64,000 bases of DNA from Loxodes magnus (GCA_946699065.1 CAMPDV010002028.1:1-64000); one strand, 5' to 3'; shown: positions 26,214-39,640, numbered from the stretch's first letter. Made by a program: numbers and translations. The notes: a model not told the origin generated them from the sequence alone.

Positions 26214-27853
26214 AAAACTTATCTAGTTCTTAAAACTTTCAAATACATAAACTGATCTTCAGACTCTTTTACTTGCTTTTCTTATTCACTTTTCTTAGAA
26301 ATCTTATCATTCTTTTAAACTTCTAGTTCTTAAAACTTTCAAATACATAAACTGATCTTCAGACTCTTTTACTTGCTTTTCTTATTCACTTTTCTTAGAA
26401 ATCTTATCATTTTTTTAAACTTCTAGTTCTTAAAACTTTCAAATACATAAACTGATCTTCAGACTCTTTTACTTGCTTTTCTTATTCACTTTTCTTAGAA
26501 ATCTTATCATTTTTTTAAACTTCTAGTTCTTAAAACTTTCAAATACATAAACTGATCTTTAGACTCTTTTACTTGCTTTTCTTATTCACTTTTCTTAGAA
26601 ATCCTATCATTCTTTTAAACTTCTAGTTCTTAAAACTTTCAAATACATAAACTGATCTTCAGACTCTTTTACTTGCTTTTCTTATTCACTTTTCTTAGAA
26701 ATCCTATCATTCTTTTAAACTTCTAGTTCTTAAAACTTTCAAATACATAAACTGATCTTTAGACTCTTTTACTTGCTTTTCTTATTCACTTTTCTTAGAA
26801 ATCTTATCATTCTTTTAAACTTCTAGTTCTTAAAACTTTCAAATACATAAACTGATCTTCAGACTCTTTTACTTGCTTTTCTTATTCACTTTTCTTAGAA
26901 ATCTTATATAGTTCATAAAACTTTCAAATACATAAACTGATCTTCAGACTCTTTTACTTGCTTTTCTTATTCACTTTTCTTAGAAATCTTATCTAGTTCT
27001 TAAAACTTTCAAATACATAAACTGAACTTCAGACTCTTTTACTTGCTTTTCTTATTCACTTTTCTTAGAAATCCTATCATTCTTTTAAACTTCTAGTTCT
27101 TAAAACTTTCAAATACATAAACTGATCTTTAGACTCTTTTACTTGCTTTTCTTATTCACTTTTCTTAGAAATCCTATCATTCTTTTAAACTTCTAGTTCT
27201 TAAAACTTTCAAATACATAAACTGATCTTCAGACTCTTTTACTTGCTTTTCTTATTCACTTTTCTTAGAAAACTTATCTAGTTCTTAAAACTTTCAAATA
27301 CATAAACTGATCTTCAGACTCTTTTACTTGCTTTTCTTATTCACTTTTCTTAGAAATCTTATCATTCTTTTAAACTTCTAGTTCTTAAAACTTTCAAATA
27401 CATAAACTGATCTTCAGACTCTTTTACTTGCTTTTCTTATTCACTTTTCTTAGAAATCCTATCATTCTTTTAAACTTCTAGTTCTTAAAACTTTCAAATA
27501 CATAAACTGATCTTTAGACTCTTTTACTTGCTTTTCTTATTCACCTTTCTTAGAAATCCTATCATTCTTTTAAACTTCTAGTTCTTAAAACTTTCAAATA
27601 CATAAACTGATCTTCAGACTCTTTTACTTGCTTTTCTTATTCACTTTTCTTAGAAATCTTATCATTCTTTTTAACTTCTAGTTCTTAAAACTTTCAAATA
27701 CATAAACTGATCTTCAGACTCTTTTACTTGCTTTTCTTATTCACTTTTCTTAGAAATCCTATCATTCTTTTAAACTTCTAGTTCTTAAAACTTTCAAATA
27801 CATAAACTGATCTTCAGACTCTTTTACTTGCTTTTCTTATTCACTTTTCTTAG
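26214..27853 (+). repeat. 1.63-kb higher-order repeat, copy 1
   Basis: A unit of about 17 monomers. I start it at the AAAAC of an AAAACTTATCTAG monomer (26,214; 27,854; 29,479). Inside are two TTTTTTT monomers, three GATCTTTAG monomers, TTATATAGTTCAT (near 26,908), ACTGAACTTC (27,021) and CACCTTTC (27,543). This copy is 1,640 bp: one long monomer stands where the next copies have an 85-mer, a 15-base difference. Confidence 0.85.
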
Positions 27854-29478
27854 AAAACTTATCTAGTTCTTAAAACTTTCAAATACATAAACTGATCTTC
27901 AGACTCTTTTACTTGCTTTTCTTATTCACTTTTCTTAGAAATCTTATCATTCTTTTAAACTTCTAGTTCTTAAAACTTTCAAATACATAAACTGATCTTC
28001 AGACTCTTTTACTTGCTTTTCTTATTCACTTTTCTTAGAAATCTTATCATTTTTTTAAACTTCTAGTTCTTAAAACTTTCAAATACATAAACTGATCTTC
28101 AGACTCTTTTACTTGCTTTTCTTATTCACTTTTCTTAGAAATCTTATCATTTTTTTAAACTTCTAGTTCTTAAAACTTTCAAATACATAAACTGATCTTT
28201 AGACTCTTTTACTTGCTTTTCTTATTCACTTTTCTTAGAAATCCTATCATTCTTTTAAACTTCTAGTTCTTAAAACTTTCAAATACATAAACTGATCTTC
28301 AGACTCTTTTACTTGCTTTTCTTATTCACTTTTCTTAGAAATCCTATCATTCTTTTAAACTTCTAGTTCTTAAAACTTTCAAATACATAAACTGATCTTT
28401 AGACTCTTTTACTTGCTTTTCTTATTCACTTTTCTTAGAAATCTTATCATTCTTTTAAACTTCTAGTTCTTAAAACTTTCAAATACATAAACTGATCTTC
28501 AGACTCTTTTACTTGCTTTTCTTATTCACTTTTCTTAGAAATCTTATATAGTTCATAAAACTTTCAAATACATAAACTGATCTTCAGACTCTTTTACTTG
28601 CTTTTCTTATTCACTTTTCTTAGAAATCTTATCTAGTTCTTAAAACTTTCAAATACATAAACTGAACTTCAGACTCTTTTACTTGCTTTTCTTATTCACT
28701 TTTCTTAGAAATCCTATCATTCTTTTAAACTTCTAGTTCTTAAAACTTTCAAATACATAAACTGATCTTCAGACTCTTTTACTTGCTTTTCTTATTCACT
28801 TTTCTTAGAAAACCTATCTAGTTCTTAAAACTTTCAAATACATAAACTGATCTTCAGACTCTTTTACTTGCTTTTCTTATTCACTTTTCTTAGAAATCTT
28901 ATCATTCTTTTAAACTTCTAGTTCTTAAAACTTTCAAATACATAAACTGATCTTCAGACTCTTTTACTTGCTTTTCTTATTCACTTTTCTTAGAAATCTT
29001 ATCATTCTTTTAAACTTCTAGTTCTTAAAACTTTCAAATACATAAACTGATCTTCAGACTCTTTTACTTGCTTTTCTTATTCACTTTTCTTAGAAAACTT
29101 ATCTAGTTCTTAAAACTTTCAAATACATAAACTGATCTTCAGACTCTTTTACTTGCTTTTCTTATTCACCTTTCTTAGAAATCCTATCATTCTTTTAAAC
29201 TTCTAGTTCTTAAAACTTTCAAATACATAAACTGATCTTCAGACTCTTTTACTTGCTTTTCTTATTCACTTTTCTTAGAAATCTTATCATTCTTTTAAAC
29301 TTCTAGTTCTTAAAACTTTCAAATACATAAACTGATCTTCAGACTCTTTTACTTGCTTTTCTTATTCACTTTTCTTAGAAATCCTATCATTCTTTTAAAC
29401 TTCTAGTTCTTAAAACTTTCAAATACATAAACTGATCTTCAGACTCTTTTACTTGCTTTTCTTATTCACTTTTCTTAG
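27854..29478 (+). repeat. 1.63-kb higher-order repeat, copy 2
   Basis: This unit is 1,625 bp. Markers repeat in order: ACTGAACTTC at 28,661, AAAACCTATCTAG at 28,809, CACCTTTC near 29,168. The monomer order matches copy 1 apart from the 85/100 swap and a few substitutions. Confidence 0.85.
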
Positions 29479-31750
29479 AAAACTTATCTAGTTCTTAAAA
29501 CTTTCAAATACATAAACTGATCTTCAGACTCTTTTACTTGCTTTTCTTATTCACTTTTCTTAGAAATCTTATCATTCTTTTAAACTTCTAGTTCTTAAAA
29601 CTTTCAAATACATAAACTGATCTTCAGACTCTTTTACTTGCTTTTCTTATTCACTTTTCTTAGAAATCTTATCATTTTTTTAAACTTCTAGTTCTTAAAA
29701 CTTTCAAATACATAAACTGATCTTCAGACTCTTTTACTTGCTTTTCTTATTCACTTTTCTTAGAAATCTTATCATTTTTTTAAACTTCTAGTTCTTAAAA
29801 CTTTCAAATACATAAACTGATCTTTAGACTCTTTTACTTGCTTTTCTTATTCACTTTTCTTAGAAATCCTATCATTCTTTTAAACTTCTAGTTCTTAAAA
29901 CTTTCAAATACATAAACTGATCTTCAGACTCTTTTACTTGCTTTTCTTATTCACTTTTCTTAGAAATCCTATCATTCTTTTAAACTTCTAGTTCTTAAAA
30001 CTTTCAAATACATAAACTGATCTTTAGACTCTTTTACTTGCTTTTCTTATTCACTTTTCTTAGAAATCTTATCATTCTTTTAAACTTCTAGTTCTTAAAA
30101 CTTTCAAATACATAAACTGATCTTCAGACTCTTTTACTTGCTTTTCTTATTCACTTTTCTTAGAAATCTTATATAGTTCATAAAACTTTCAAATACATAA
30201 ACTGATCTTCAGACTCTTTTACTTGCTTTTCTTATTCACTTTTCTTAGAAATCTTATCTAGTTCTTAAAACTTTCAAATACATAAACTGAACTTCAGACT
30301 CTTTTACTTGCTTTTCTTATTCACTTTTCTTAGAAATCCTATCATTCTTTTAAACTTCTAGTTCTTAAAACTTTCAAATACATAAACTGATCTTCAGACT
30401 CTTTTACTTGCTTTTCTTATTCACTTTTCTTAGAAAACCTATCTAGTTCTTAAAACTTTCAAATACATAAACTGATCTTCAGACTCTTTTACTTGCTTTT
30501 CTTATTCACTTTTCTTAGAAATCTTATCATTCTTTTAAACTTCTAGTTCTTAAAACTTTCAAATACATAAACTGATCTTCAGACTCTTTTACTTGCTTTT
30601 CTTATTCACTTTTCTTAGAAATCCTATCATTCTTTTAAACTTCTAGTTCTTAAAACTTTCAAATACATAAACTGATCTTCAGACTCTTTTACTTGCTTTT
30701 CTTATTCACTTTTCTTAGAAATCTTATCATTTTTTTAAACTTCTAGTTCTTAAAACTTTCAAATACATAAACTGATCTTCAGACTCTTTTACTTGCTTTT
30801 CTTATTCACTTTTCTTAGAAATCTTATCTAGTTCTTAAAACTTTCAAATACATAAACTGATCTTCAGACTCTTTTACTTGCTTTTCTTATTCACTTTTCT
30901 TAGAAATCTTATCATTTTTTTAAACTTCTAGTTCTTAAAACTTTCAAATACATAAACTGATCTTCAGACTCTTTTACTTGCTTTTCTTATTCACTTTTCT
31001 TAGAAATCCTATCATTCTTTTAAACTTCTAGTTCTTAAAACTTTCAAATACATAAACTGATCTTCAGACTCTTTTACTTGCTTTTCTTATTCACTTTTCT
31101 TAGAAAACTTATCTAGTTCTTAAAACTTTCAAATACATAAACTGATCTTCAGACTCTTTTACTTGCTTTTCTTATTCACTTTTCTTAGAAATCTTATCAT
31201 TTTTTTAAACTTCTAGTTCTTAAAACTTTCAAATACATGAACTGATCTTCAGACTCTTTTACTTGCTTTTCTTATTCACTTTTCTCAGAAATCTTATCAT
31301 TTTTTTAAACTTCTAGTTCTTAAAACTTTCAAATAAATAAACTGATCTTCAGACTCTTTTACTTGCTTTTCTTATTCACTTTTCTTAGAAATCTTATCAT
31401 TCTTTTAAACTTCTAGTTCTTAAAACTTTCAAATACATAAACTGATCTTCAGACTCTTTTACTTGCTTTTCTTATTCACTTTTCTTAGAAATCTTATCTA
31501 GTTCTTAAAACTTTCAAATACATAAACTGATCTTCAGACTCTTTTACTTGCTTTTCTTATTCACTTTTCTTAGAAATCTTATCATTTTTTTAAACTTCTA
31601 GTTCTTAAAACTTTCAAATACATAAACTGATCTTCAGAACTTTTTACTTGCTTTTCTTATTCACTTTTCTTAGAAATCTTATCTAGTTCTTAAAACTTTC
31701 AAATACATAAACTGATCTTCAGACTCTTTTACTTGCTTTTCTTATTCACT
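29280..31750 (+). repeat. Segmental duplicate B, copy 1 (partner 33,430-35,910)
   Basis: Five markers sit exactly 4,157 bases before their partners: AAAACTTATCTAG 29,479/33,636, AAAACCT 30,434/34,591, CATGAACTG 31,239/35,396, CTCAGAAAT about 31,284/35,441, and AATAAATAAAC 31,334/35,491. One marker, ACTGAACTTC, is absent from the partner, which has the normal ACTGATCTTC. Confidence 0.87.
29479..30540 (+). repeat. 1.63-kb higher-order repeat, copy 3 (partial)
   Basis: ACTGAACTTC at 30,286 and AAAACCT at 30,434 are each exactly 1,625 after copy 2. The order departs soon after about 30,540, where CCTATC, TTTTTTT and TTATCTAG monomers replace the expected series. This stretch also belongs to the larger block that recurs at 33.4-35.9 kb. 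Confidence 0.82.
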
Positions 31751-32958
31751 TTTCTTAGAAATCCTATCATTCTTTTAAACTTCTAGTTCTTAAAACTTTC
31801 AAATACATAAACTGATCTTTAGACTCTTTTACTTGCTTTTCTTATTCACTTTTCTTAGAAATCTTATCATTCTTTTAAACTTCTAGTTCTTAAAACTTTC
31901 AAATACATAAACTGATCTTCAGACTCTTTTACTTGCTTTTCTTATTCACTTTTCTTTGAAATCTTATATAGTTCATAAAACTTTCAAATACATAAACTGA
32001 TCTTCAGACTCTTTTACTTGCTTTTCTTATTCACTTTTCTTAGAAATCTTATCTAGTTCTTAAAACTTTCAAATACATAAACTGATCTTCAGACTCTTTT
32101 ACTTGCTTTTCTTATTCACTTTTCTTAGAAATCCTATCATTCTTTTAAACTTCGTGTTCTTAAAACTTTCAAATACATAAACTGATCTTCAGACTCTTTT
32201 ACTTGCTTTTCTTATTCACTTTTCTTAGAAAACTTATCTAGTTCTTAAAACTTTCAAATACATAAACTGATCTTCAGACTCTTTTACTTGCTTTTCTTAT
32301 TCACTTTTCTTAGAAAACCTATCTAGTTCTTAAAACTTTCAAATACATAAACTGATCTTCAGACTCTTTTACTTGCTTTTCTTATTCACTTTTCTTAGAA
32401 ATCTTATCATTCTTTTAAACTTCTAGTTCTTAAAACTTTCAAATACATAAACTGATCTTCAGACTCTTTTACTTGCTTTTCTTATTCACTTTTCTTAGAA
32501 ATCCTATCATTCTTTTAAACTTCTAGTTCTTAAAACTTTCAAATACATAAACTGATCTTCAGACTCTTTTACTTGCTTTTCTTATTCACTTTTCTTAGAA
32601 ATCTTATCATTTTTTTAAACTTCTAGTTCTTAAAACTTTCAAATACATAAACTGATCTTCAGACTCTTTTACTTGCTTTTCTTATTCACTTTTCTTAGAA
32701 ATCTTATCTAGTTCTTAAAACTTTCAAATACATAAACTGATCTTCAGACTCTTTTACTTGCTTTTCTTATTCACTTTTCTCAGAAATCTTATCATTTTTT
32801 TAAACTTCTAGTTCTTAAAACTTTCAAATACATAAACTGATCTTCAGACTCTTTTACTTGCTTTTCTTATTCACTTTTCTTAGAAATCTTATCATTCTTT
32901 TAAACTTCTAGTTCATAAAACTTTCAAATACATAAACTGATCTTCAGACTCTTTTACT

Positions 32959-33040
32959 TGCTTTTCTTTTTCACTTTTCTTTTAAACTTCTAGTTCATAA
33001 AACTTTCAAATACATAAACTGATCTTCAGACTCTTTTACT
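32959..33040 (+). repeat. 82-bp monomer (18-bp loss between TTCTT repeats), first copy
   Basis: CACTTTTCTT runs directly into TTAAACTTC: 18 bases are missing between the TTCTT copies at monomer positions 19-23 and 37-41, leaving one TTCTT. It also carries TTTCTTTTTCAC for TTTCTTATTCAC and TTCATAAAAC, both typical of the array after 36 kb, so this is an early outlier of the downstream variant set. Confidence 0.9.
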
Positions 33041-33429
33041 TGCTTTTCTTATTCACTTTTCTTAGAAATCTTATCATTTTTTTAAACTTCTAGTTCTTAA
33101 AACTTTCAAATACATAAACTAATCTTCAGACTCTTTTACTTGCTTTTCTTATTCACTTTTCTTAGAAATCTTATCTAGTTCTTAAAACTTTCAAATACAT
33201 AAACTGATCTTCAGACTCTTTTACTTGCTTTTCTTATTCACTTTTCTTAGAAATCCTATCATTCTTTTAAACTTCTAGTTCTTAAAACTTTCAAATACAT
33301 AAACTGATCTTCAGACTCTTTTACTTGCTTTTCTTATTCACTTTTCTTAGAAAACTTATCTAGTTCTTAAAACTTTCAAATACATAAACTGATCTTCAGA
33401 CTCTTTTACTTGCTTTTCTTATTCACTTT

Positions 33430-35910
33430 TCTTAGAAATCTTATCATTCTTTTAAACTTCTAGTTCTTAAAACTTTCAAATACATAAACTGATCTTCAGA
33501 CTCTTTTACTTGCTTTTCTTATTCACTTTTCTTAGAAATCCTATCATTCTTTTAAACTTCTAGTTCTTAAAACTTTCAAATACATAAACTGATCTTCAGA
33601 CTCTTTTACTTGCTTTTCTTATTCACTTTTCTTAGAAAACTTATCTAGTTCTTAAAACTTTCAAATACATAAACTGATCTTCAGACTCTTTTACTTGCTT
33701 TTCTTATTCACTTTTCTTAGAAATCTTATCATTCTTTTAAACTTCTAGTTCTTAAAACTTTCAAATACATAAACTGATCTTCAGACTCTTTTACTTGCTT
33801 TTCTTATTCACTTTTCTTAGAAATCTTATCATTTTTTTAAACTTCTAGTTCTTAAAACTTTCAAATACATAAACTGATCTTCAGACTCTTTTACTTGCTT
33901 TTCTTATTCACTTTTCTTAGAAATCTTATCATTTTTTTAAACTTCTAGTTCTTAAAACTTTCAAATACATAAACTGATCTTTAGACTCTTTTACTTGCTT
34001 TTTTTATTCACTTTTCTTAGAAATCCTATCATTCTTTTAAACTTCTAGTTCTTAAAACTTTCAAATACATAAACTGATCTTCAGACTCTTTTACTTGCTT
34101 TTCTTATTCACTTTTCTTAGAAATCCTATCATTCTTTTAAACTTCTAGTTCTTAAAACTTTCAAATACATAAACTGATCTTTAGACTCTTTTACTTGCTT
34201 TTCTTATTCACTTTTCTTAGAAATCTTATCATTCTTTTAAACTTCTAGTTCTTAAAACTTTCAAATACATAAACTGATCTTCAGACTCTTTTACTTGCTT
34301 TTCTTATTTACTTTTCTTAGAAATCTTATATAGTTCATAAAACTTTCAAATACATAAACTGATCTTCAGACTCTTTTACTTGCTTTTCTTATTCACTTTT
34401 CTTAGAAATCTTATCTAGTTCTTAAAACTTTCAAATACATAAACTGATCTTCAGACTCTTTTACTTGCTTTTCTTATTCACTTTTCTTAGAAATCCTATC
34501 ATTCTTTTAAACTTCTAGTTCTTAAAACTTTCAAATACATAAACTGATCTTCAGACTCTTTTACTTGCTTTTCTTATTCACTTTTCTTAGAAAACCTATC
34601 TAGTTCTTAAAACTTTCAAATACATAAACTGATCTTCAGACTCTTTTACTTGCTTTTCTTATTCACTTTTCTTAGAAATCTTATCATTCTTTTAAACTTC
34701 TAGTTCTTAAAACTTTCAAATACATAAACTGATCTTCAGACTCTTTTACTTGCTTTTCTTATTCACTGTTCTTAGAAATCCTATCATTCTTTTAAACTTC
34801 TAGTTCTTAAAACTTTCAAATACATAAACTGATCTTCAGACTCTTTTACTTGCTTTTCTTATTCACTTTTCTTAGAAATCTTATCATTCTTTTAAACTTC
34901 TAGTTCTTAAAACTTTCAAATACATAAACTGATCTTCAGACTCTTTTACTTGCTTTTCTTATTCACTTTTCTTAGAAATCTTATCTAGTTCTTAAAACTT
35001 TCAAATACATAAACTGATCTTCAGACTCTTTTACTTGCTTTTCTTATTCACTTTTCTTAGAAATCTTATCATTTTTTTAAACTTCTAGTTCTTAAAACTT
35101 TCAAATACATAAACTGATCTTCAGACTCTTTTACTTGCTTTTCTTATTCACTTTTCTTAGAAATCCTATCATTCTTTTAAACTTCTAGTTCTTAAAACTT
35201 TCAAATACATAAACTGATCTTCAGACTCTTTTACTTGCTTTTCTTATTCACTTTTCTTAGAAAACTTATCTAGTTCTTAAAACTTTCAAATACATAAACT
35301 GATCTTCAGACTCTTTTACTTGCTTTTCTTATTCACTTTTCTTAGAAATCTTATCATTTTTTTAAACTTCTAGTTCTTAAAACTTTCAAATACATGAACT
35401 GATCTTCAGACTCTTTTACTTGCTTTTCTTATTCACTTTTCTCAGAAATCTTATCATTTTTTTAAACTTCTAGTTCTTAAAACTTTCAAATAAATAAACT
35501 GATCTTCAGACTCTTTTACTTGCTTTTCTTATTCACTTTTCTTAGAAATCTTATCATTCTTTTAAACTTCTAGTTCTTAAAACTTTCAAATACATAAACT
35601 GATCTTCAGACTCTTTTACTTGCTTTTCTTATTCACTTTTCTTAGAAATCTTATCTAGTTCTTAAAACTTTCAAATACATAAACTGATCTTCAGACTCTT
35701 TTACTTGCTTTTCTTATTCACTTTTCTTAGAAATCTTATCATTTTTTTAAACTTCTAGTTCTTAAAACTTTCAAATACATAAACTGATCTTCAGACTCTT
35801 TTACTTGCTTTTCTTATTCACTTTTCTTAGAAATCTTATCTAGTTCTTAAAACTTTCAAATAAATAAACTGATCTTCAGACTCTTTTACTTGCTTTTCTT
35901 ATTCACTTTT
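33430..35910 (+). repeat. Segmental duplicate B, copy 2 (partner 29,280-31,750)
   Basis: Downstream copy at a constant offset of 4,157. Small private changes include TTTTTTATTCAC near 34,000, TTATTTACTTTTC near 34,310 and CACTGTTC near 34,767. Homology ends near 35,910, where this copy has TTATCATTC and the partner CCTATC. Confidence 0.87.
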
Positions 35911-38354
35911 CTTAGAAATCTTATCATTCTTTTAAACTTCTAGTTCTTAAAACTTTCAAATACATAAACTGATCTTCAGACTCTTTTACTTGCTTTTCTT
36001 ATTCACTTTTCTTAGAAATCCTATCATTCTTTTAAACTTCTAGTTCTTAAAACTTTCAAATACATAAACTGATCTTCAGACTCTTTTACTTGCTTTTCTT
36101 ATTCACTTTTCTTAGAAATCTTATAATTCATTTAAACTTCTAGTTCTTAAAACTTTCAAATACATAAACTGATCTTCAGACTCTTTTACTTGCTTTTCTT
36201 ATTCACTTTTCTTAGAAATCTTATATAGTTCTTAAAACTTTCAAATACATAAACTGATCTTCAGACTCTTTTACTTGCTTTTCTTATTCACTTTTCTTAG
36301 AAATACTATCATTCTTTTAAACTTCTAGTTCTTAAAACTTTCAAATACATAAACTGATTTTCAGACTCTTTTACTTGCTTTTCTTATTCACTTTTCTTAG
36401 AAATCTTATCTAGTTCTTAAAACTTTCAAATACATAAACTGATCTTCAGACTCTTTTAATTGCTTTTCTTATTCACTTTTCTTAGAAATCCTATCATTCT
36501 TTTAAACTTCTAGTTCATAAAACTTTCAAATACATAAACTGATCTTCAGACTCTTTTACTTGCTTTTCTTATTCACTTTTCTTAGAAATCTTATATAGTT
36601 CTTAAAACTTTCAAATACATAAACTGATTTTCAGACTCTTTTACTTGCTTTTCTTATTCACTTTTCTTAGAAATCCTATCATTCATTTAAACTTCTAGTT
36701 CATAAAACTTTCAAATACATAAACTGATCTTCAGACTCTTTTACTTGCTTTTCTTATTCACTTTTCTTAGAAATCTTATATAGTTCTTAAAACTTTCAAA
36801 TACATAAACTGATTTTCAGACTCTTTTACTTGCTTTTCTTATTCACTTTTCTTAGAAATCCTATCATTCATTTAAACTTCTAGTTCATAAAACTTTCAAA
36901 TACATAAACTGATCTTCAGACTCTTTTACTTGCTTTTCTTATTCACTTTTCTTAGAAATCCTATCATTCTTTTAAACTTCTAGTTCATAAAACTTTCAAA
37001 TACATAAACTGATCTTCAGACTCTTTTACTTGCTTTTCTTATTCACTTTTCTTAGAAATCTTATATAGTTCTTAAAACTTTCAAATACATAAACTGATTT
37101 TCAGACTCTTTTACTTGCTTTTCTTATTCACTTTTCTTAGAAATCCTATCATTCATTTAAACTTCTAGTTCATAAAACTTTCAAATACATAAACTGATCT
37201 TCAGACTCTTTTACTTGCTTTTCTTTTTCACTTTTCTTAGAAATCTTATCATTCTTTTAAACTTTCAAATACATAAACTGATCTTCAGACTCTTTTACTT
37301 GCTTTTCTTATTCACTTTTCTTAGAAATCCTATCATTCTTTTAAACTTCTAGTTCTTAAAACTTTCAAATACATAAACTGATCTTCAGACTCTTTTACTT
37401 GCTTTTCTTATTCACTTTTCTTAGAAATCTTATATAGTTCTTAAAACTTTCAAATACATAAACTGATCTTCAGACTCTTTTACTTGCTTTTCTTATTCAC
37501 TTTTCTTAGAAAACTTATCATTCTTTTAAACTTCTAGTTCTTAAAACTTTCAAATACATAAACTGCTCTTCAGACTCTTTTACTTGCTTTTCTTATTCAC
37601 TTTTCTTAGAAATCTTATCATTTTTTTAAACTTCTAGTTCTTAAAACTTTCAAATACATAAACTGATCTTTAGACTCTTTTACTTGCTTTTCTTATTCAC
37701 TTTTCTTAGAAATCTTATAAAGTTCTTAAAACTTTCAAATACATAAACTGATCTTCAGACTCTTTTACTTGCTTTTCTTATTCACTTTTCTTAGAAATCC
37801 TATCATTCTTTTAAACTTCTAGTTCATAAAACTTTCAAATACATAAACTGATTTTCAGACTCTTTTACTTGCTTTTCTTATTCACTTTTCTTAGAAATCT
37901 TATCATTTTTTTAAACTTCTAGTTCTTAAAACTTTCAAATACATAAACTGATCTTCAGACTCTTTTACTTGCTTTTCTTATTCACTTTTCTTAGAAATCC
38001 TATCATTCTTTTAAACTTCTAGTTCTTAAAACTTTCAAATACATAAACTGATCTTTAGACTCTTTTACTTGCTTTTCTTATTCACTTTTCTTAGAAATCT
38101 TATATAGTTCTTAAAACTTTCAAATACATAAACTGATCTTCAGACTTTTTTACTTGCTTTTCTTATTCACTTTTCTCAGAAATCCTATCATTCTTTTAAA
38201 CTTCTAGTTCATAAAACTTTCAAATACATAAACTGATTTTCAGACTCTTTTACTTGCTTTTCTTATTCACTTTTCTTAGAAATCTTATCATTCTTTTAAA
38301 CTTCTAGTTCTTAAAACTTTCAAATACATAAACTGATCTTCAGACTCTTTTACT

Positions 38355-38436
38355 TGCTTTTCTTATTCACTTTTCTTTTAAACTTCTAGTTCTTAAAACT
38401 TTCAAATACATAAACTGATCTTCAGACTCTTTTACT
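38355..38436 (+). repeat. 82-bp monomer, second copy
   Basis: Same 18-bp loss at the TTCTT repeats, but with the normal TTATTCAC and TTCTTAAAAC states, unlike the copy at 32,959. Confidence 0.88.
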
Positions 38437-39035
38437 TGCTTTTCTTATTCACTTTTCTTAGAAATCCTATCATTCTTTTAAACTTCTAGTTCATAAAACT
38501 TTCAAATACATAAACTGATCTTCAGACTCTTTTACTTGCTTTTCTTTTTCACTTTTCTTAGAAATCTTATCATTCTTTTAAACTTCTAGTTCTTAAAACT
38601 TTCAAATACATAAACTGATCTTCAGACTCTTTTACTTGCTTTTCTTATTCACTTTTCTTAGAAATCTTATCATTCTTTTAAACTTCTAGTTCTTAAAACT
38701 TTCAAATACATAAACTGATCTTCAGACTCTTTTACTTGCTTTTCTTATTCACTTTTCTTAGAAATCTTATCATTCTTTTAAACTTTCAAATACATAAACT
38801 GATCTTCAGACTATTTTACTTGCTTTTCTTATTCACTTTTCTTAGAAATCTTATATAGTTCTTAAAACTTTCAAATACATAAACTGATTTTCAGACTCTT
38901 TTACTTGCTTTTATTATTCACTTTTCTTAGAAATCTTATCATTCTTTTAAACTTCTAGTTCTTAAAACTTTCAAATACATAAACTGATCTTCAGACTCTT
39001 TTACTTGCTTTTCTTATTCACTTTTCTTAGAAATC

Positions 39036-39640
39036 CTATCATCTTTTAAACTTCTAGTTCTTAAAACTTTCAAATACATAAACTGATCTTCAGACTCTTT
39101 TACTTGCTTTTCTTATTCACTTTTCTTAGAAATCTTATCATTCTTTTAAACTTCTAGTTCTTAAAACTTTCAAATACATAAACTGATCTTCAGACTCTTT
39201 TACTTGCTTTTCTTATTCACTTTTCTTAGAAATCTTATCATTCTTTTAAACTTCTAGTTCTTAAAACTTTCAAATACATAAACTGATCTTCAGACTCTTT
39301 TACTTGCTTTTCTTATTCACTTTTCTTAGAAATCCTATCATCTTTTAAACTTCTAGTTCTTAAAACTTTCAAATACATAAACTGATCTTCAGACTCTTTT
39401 ACTTGCTTTTCTTATTCACTTTTCTTAGAAATCTTATCATTCTTTTAAACTTCTAGTTCTTAAAACTTTCAAATACATAAACTGATCTTCAGACTCTTTT
39501 ACTTGCTTTTCTTATTCACTTTTCTTAGAAATCTTATCATTCTTTTAAACTTCTAGTTCTTAAAACTTTCAAATACATAAACTGATCTTCAGACTCTTTT
39601 ACTTGCTTTTCTTATTCACTTTTCTTAGAAATCTTATATA
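39036..39640 (+). repeat. 299-bp tandem duplication
   Basis: A three-monomer block starting with CCTATCATCTTTT, one base short, is followed by two standard 100-mers and then repeated (short CATC at about 39,040 and 39,340). The same one-base-short monomer returns near 49,325, 51,118, 55,691, 55,796, 57,915, 58,968, 60,457, 62,171 and 63,224. Confidence 0.85.

Noticed and set aside
7690-35875. AATAAA polyadenylation signals in the AAATAAATAAAC variants (near 7,695, 31,332, 35,489 and 35,860)
   Set aside because: They come from a single C to A change in CAAATACATAAAC, with no transcription unit in view, so they are treated as satellite variants.
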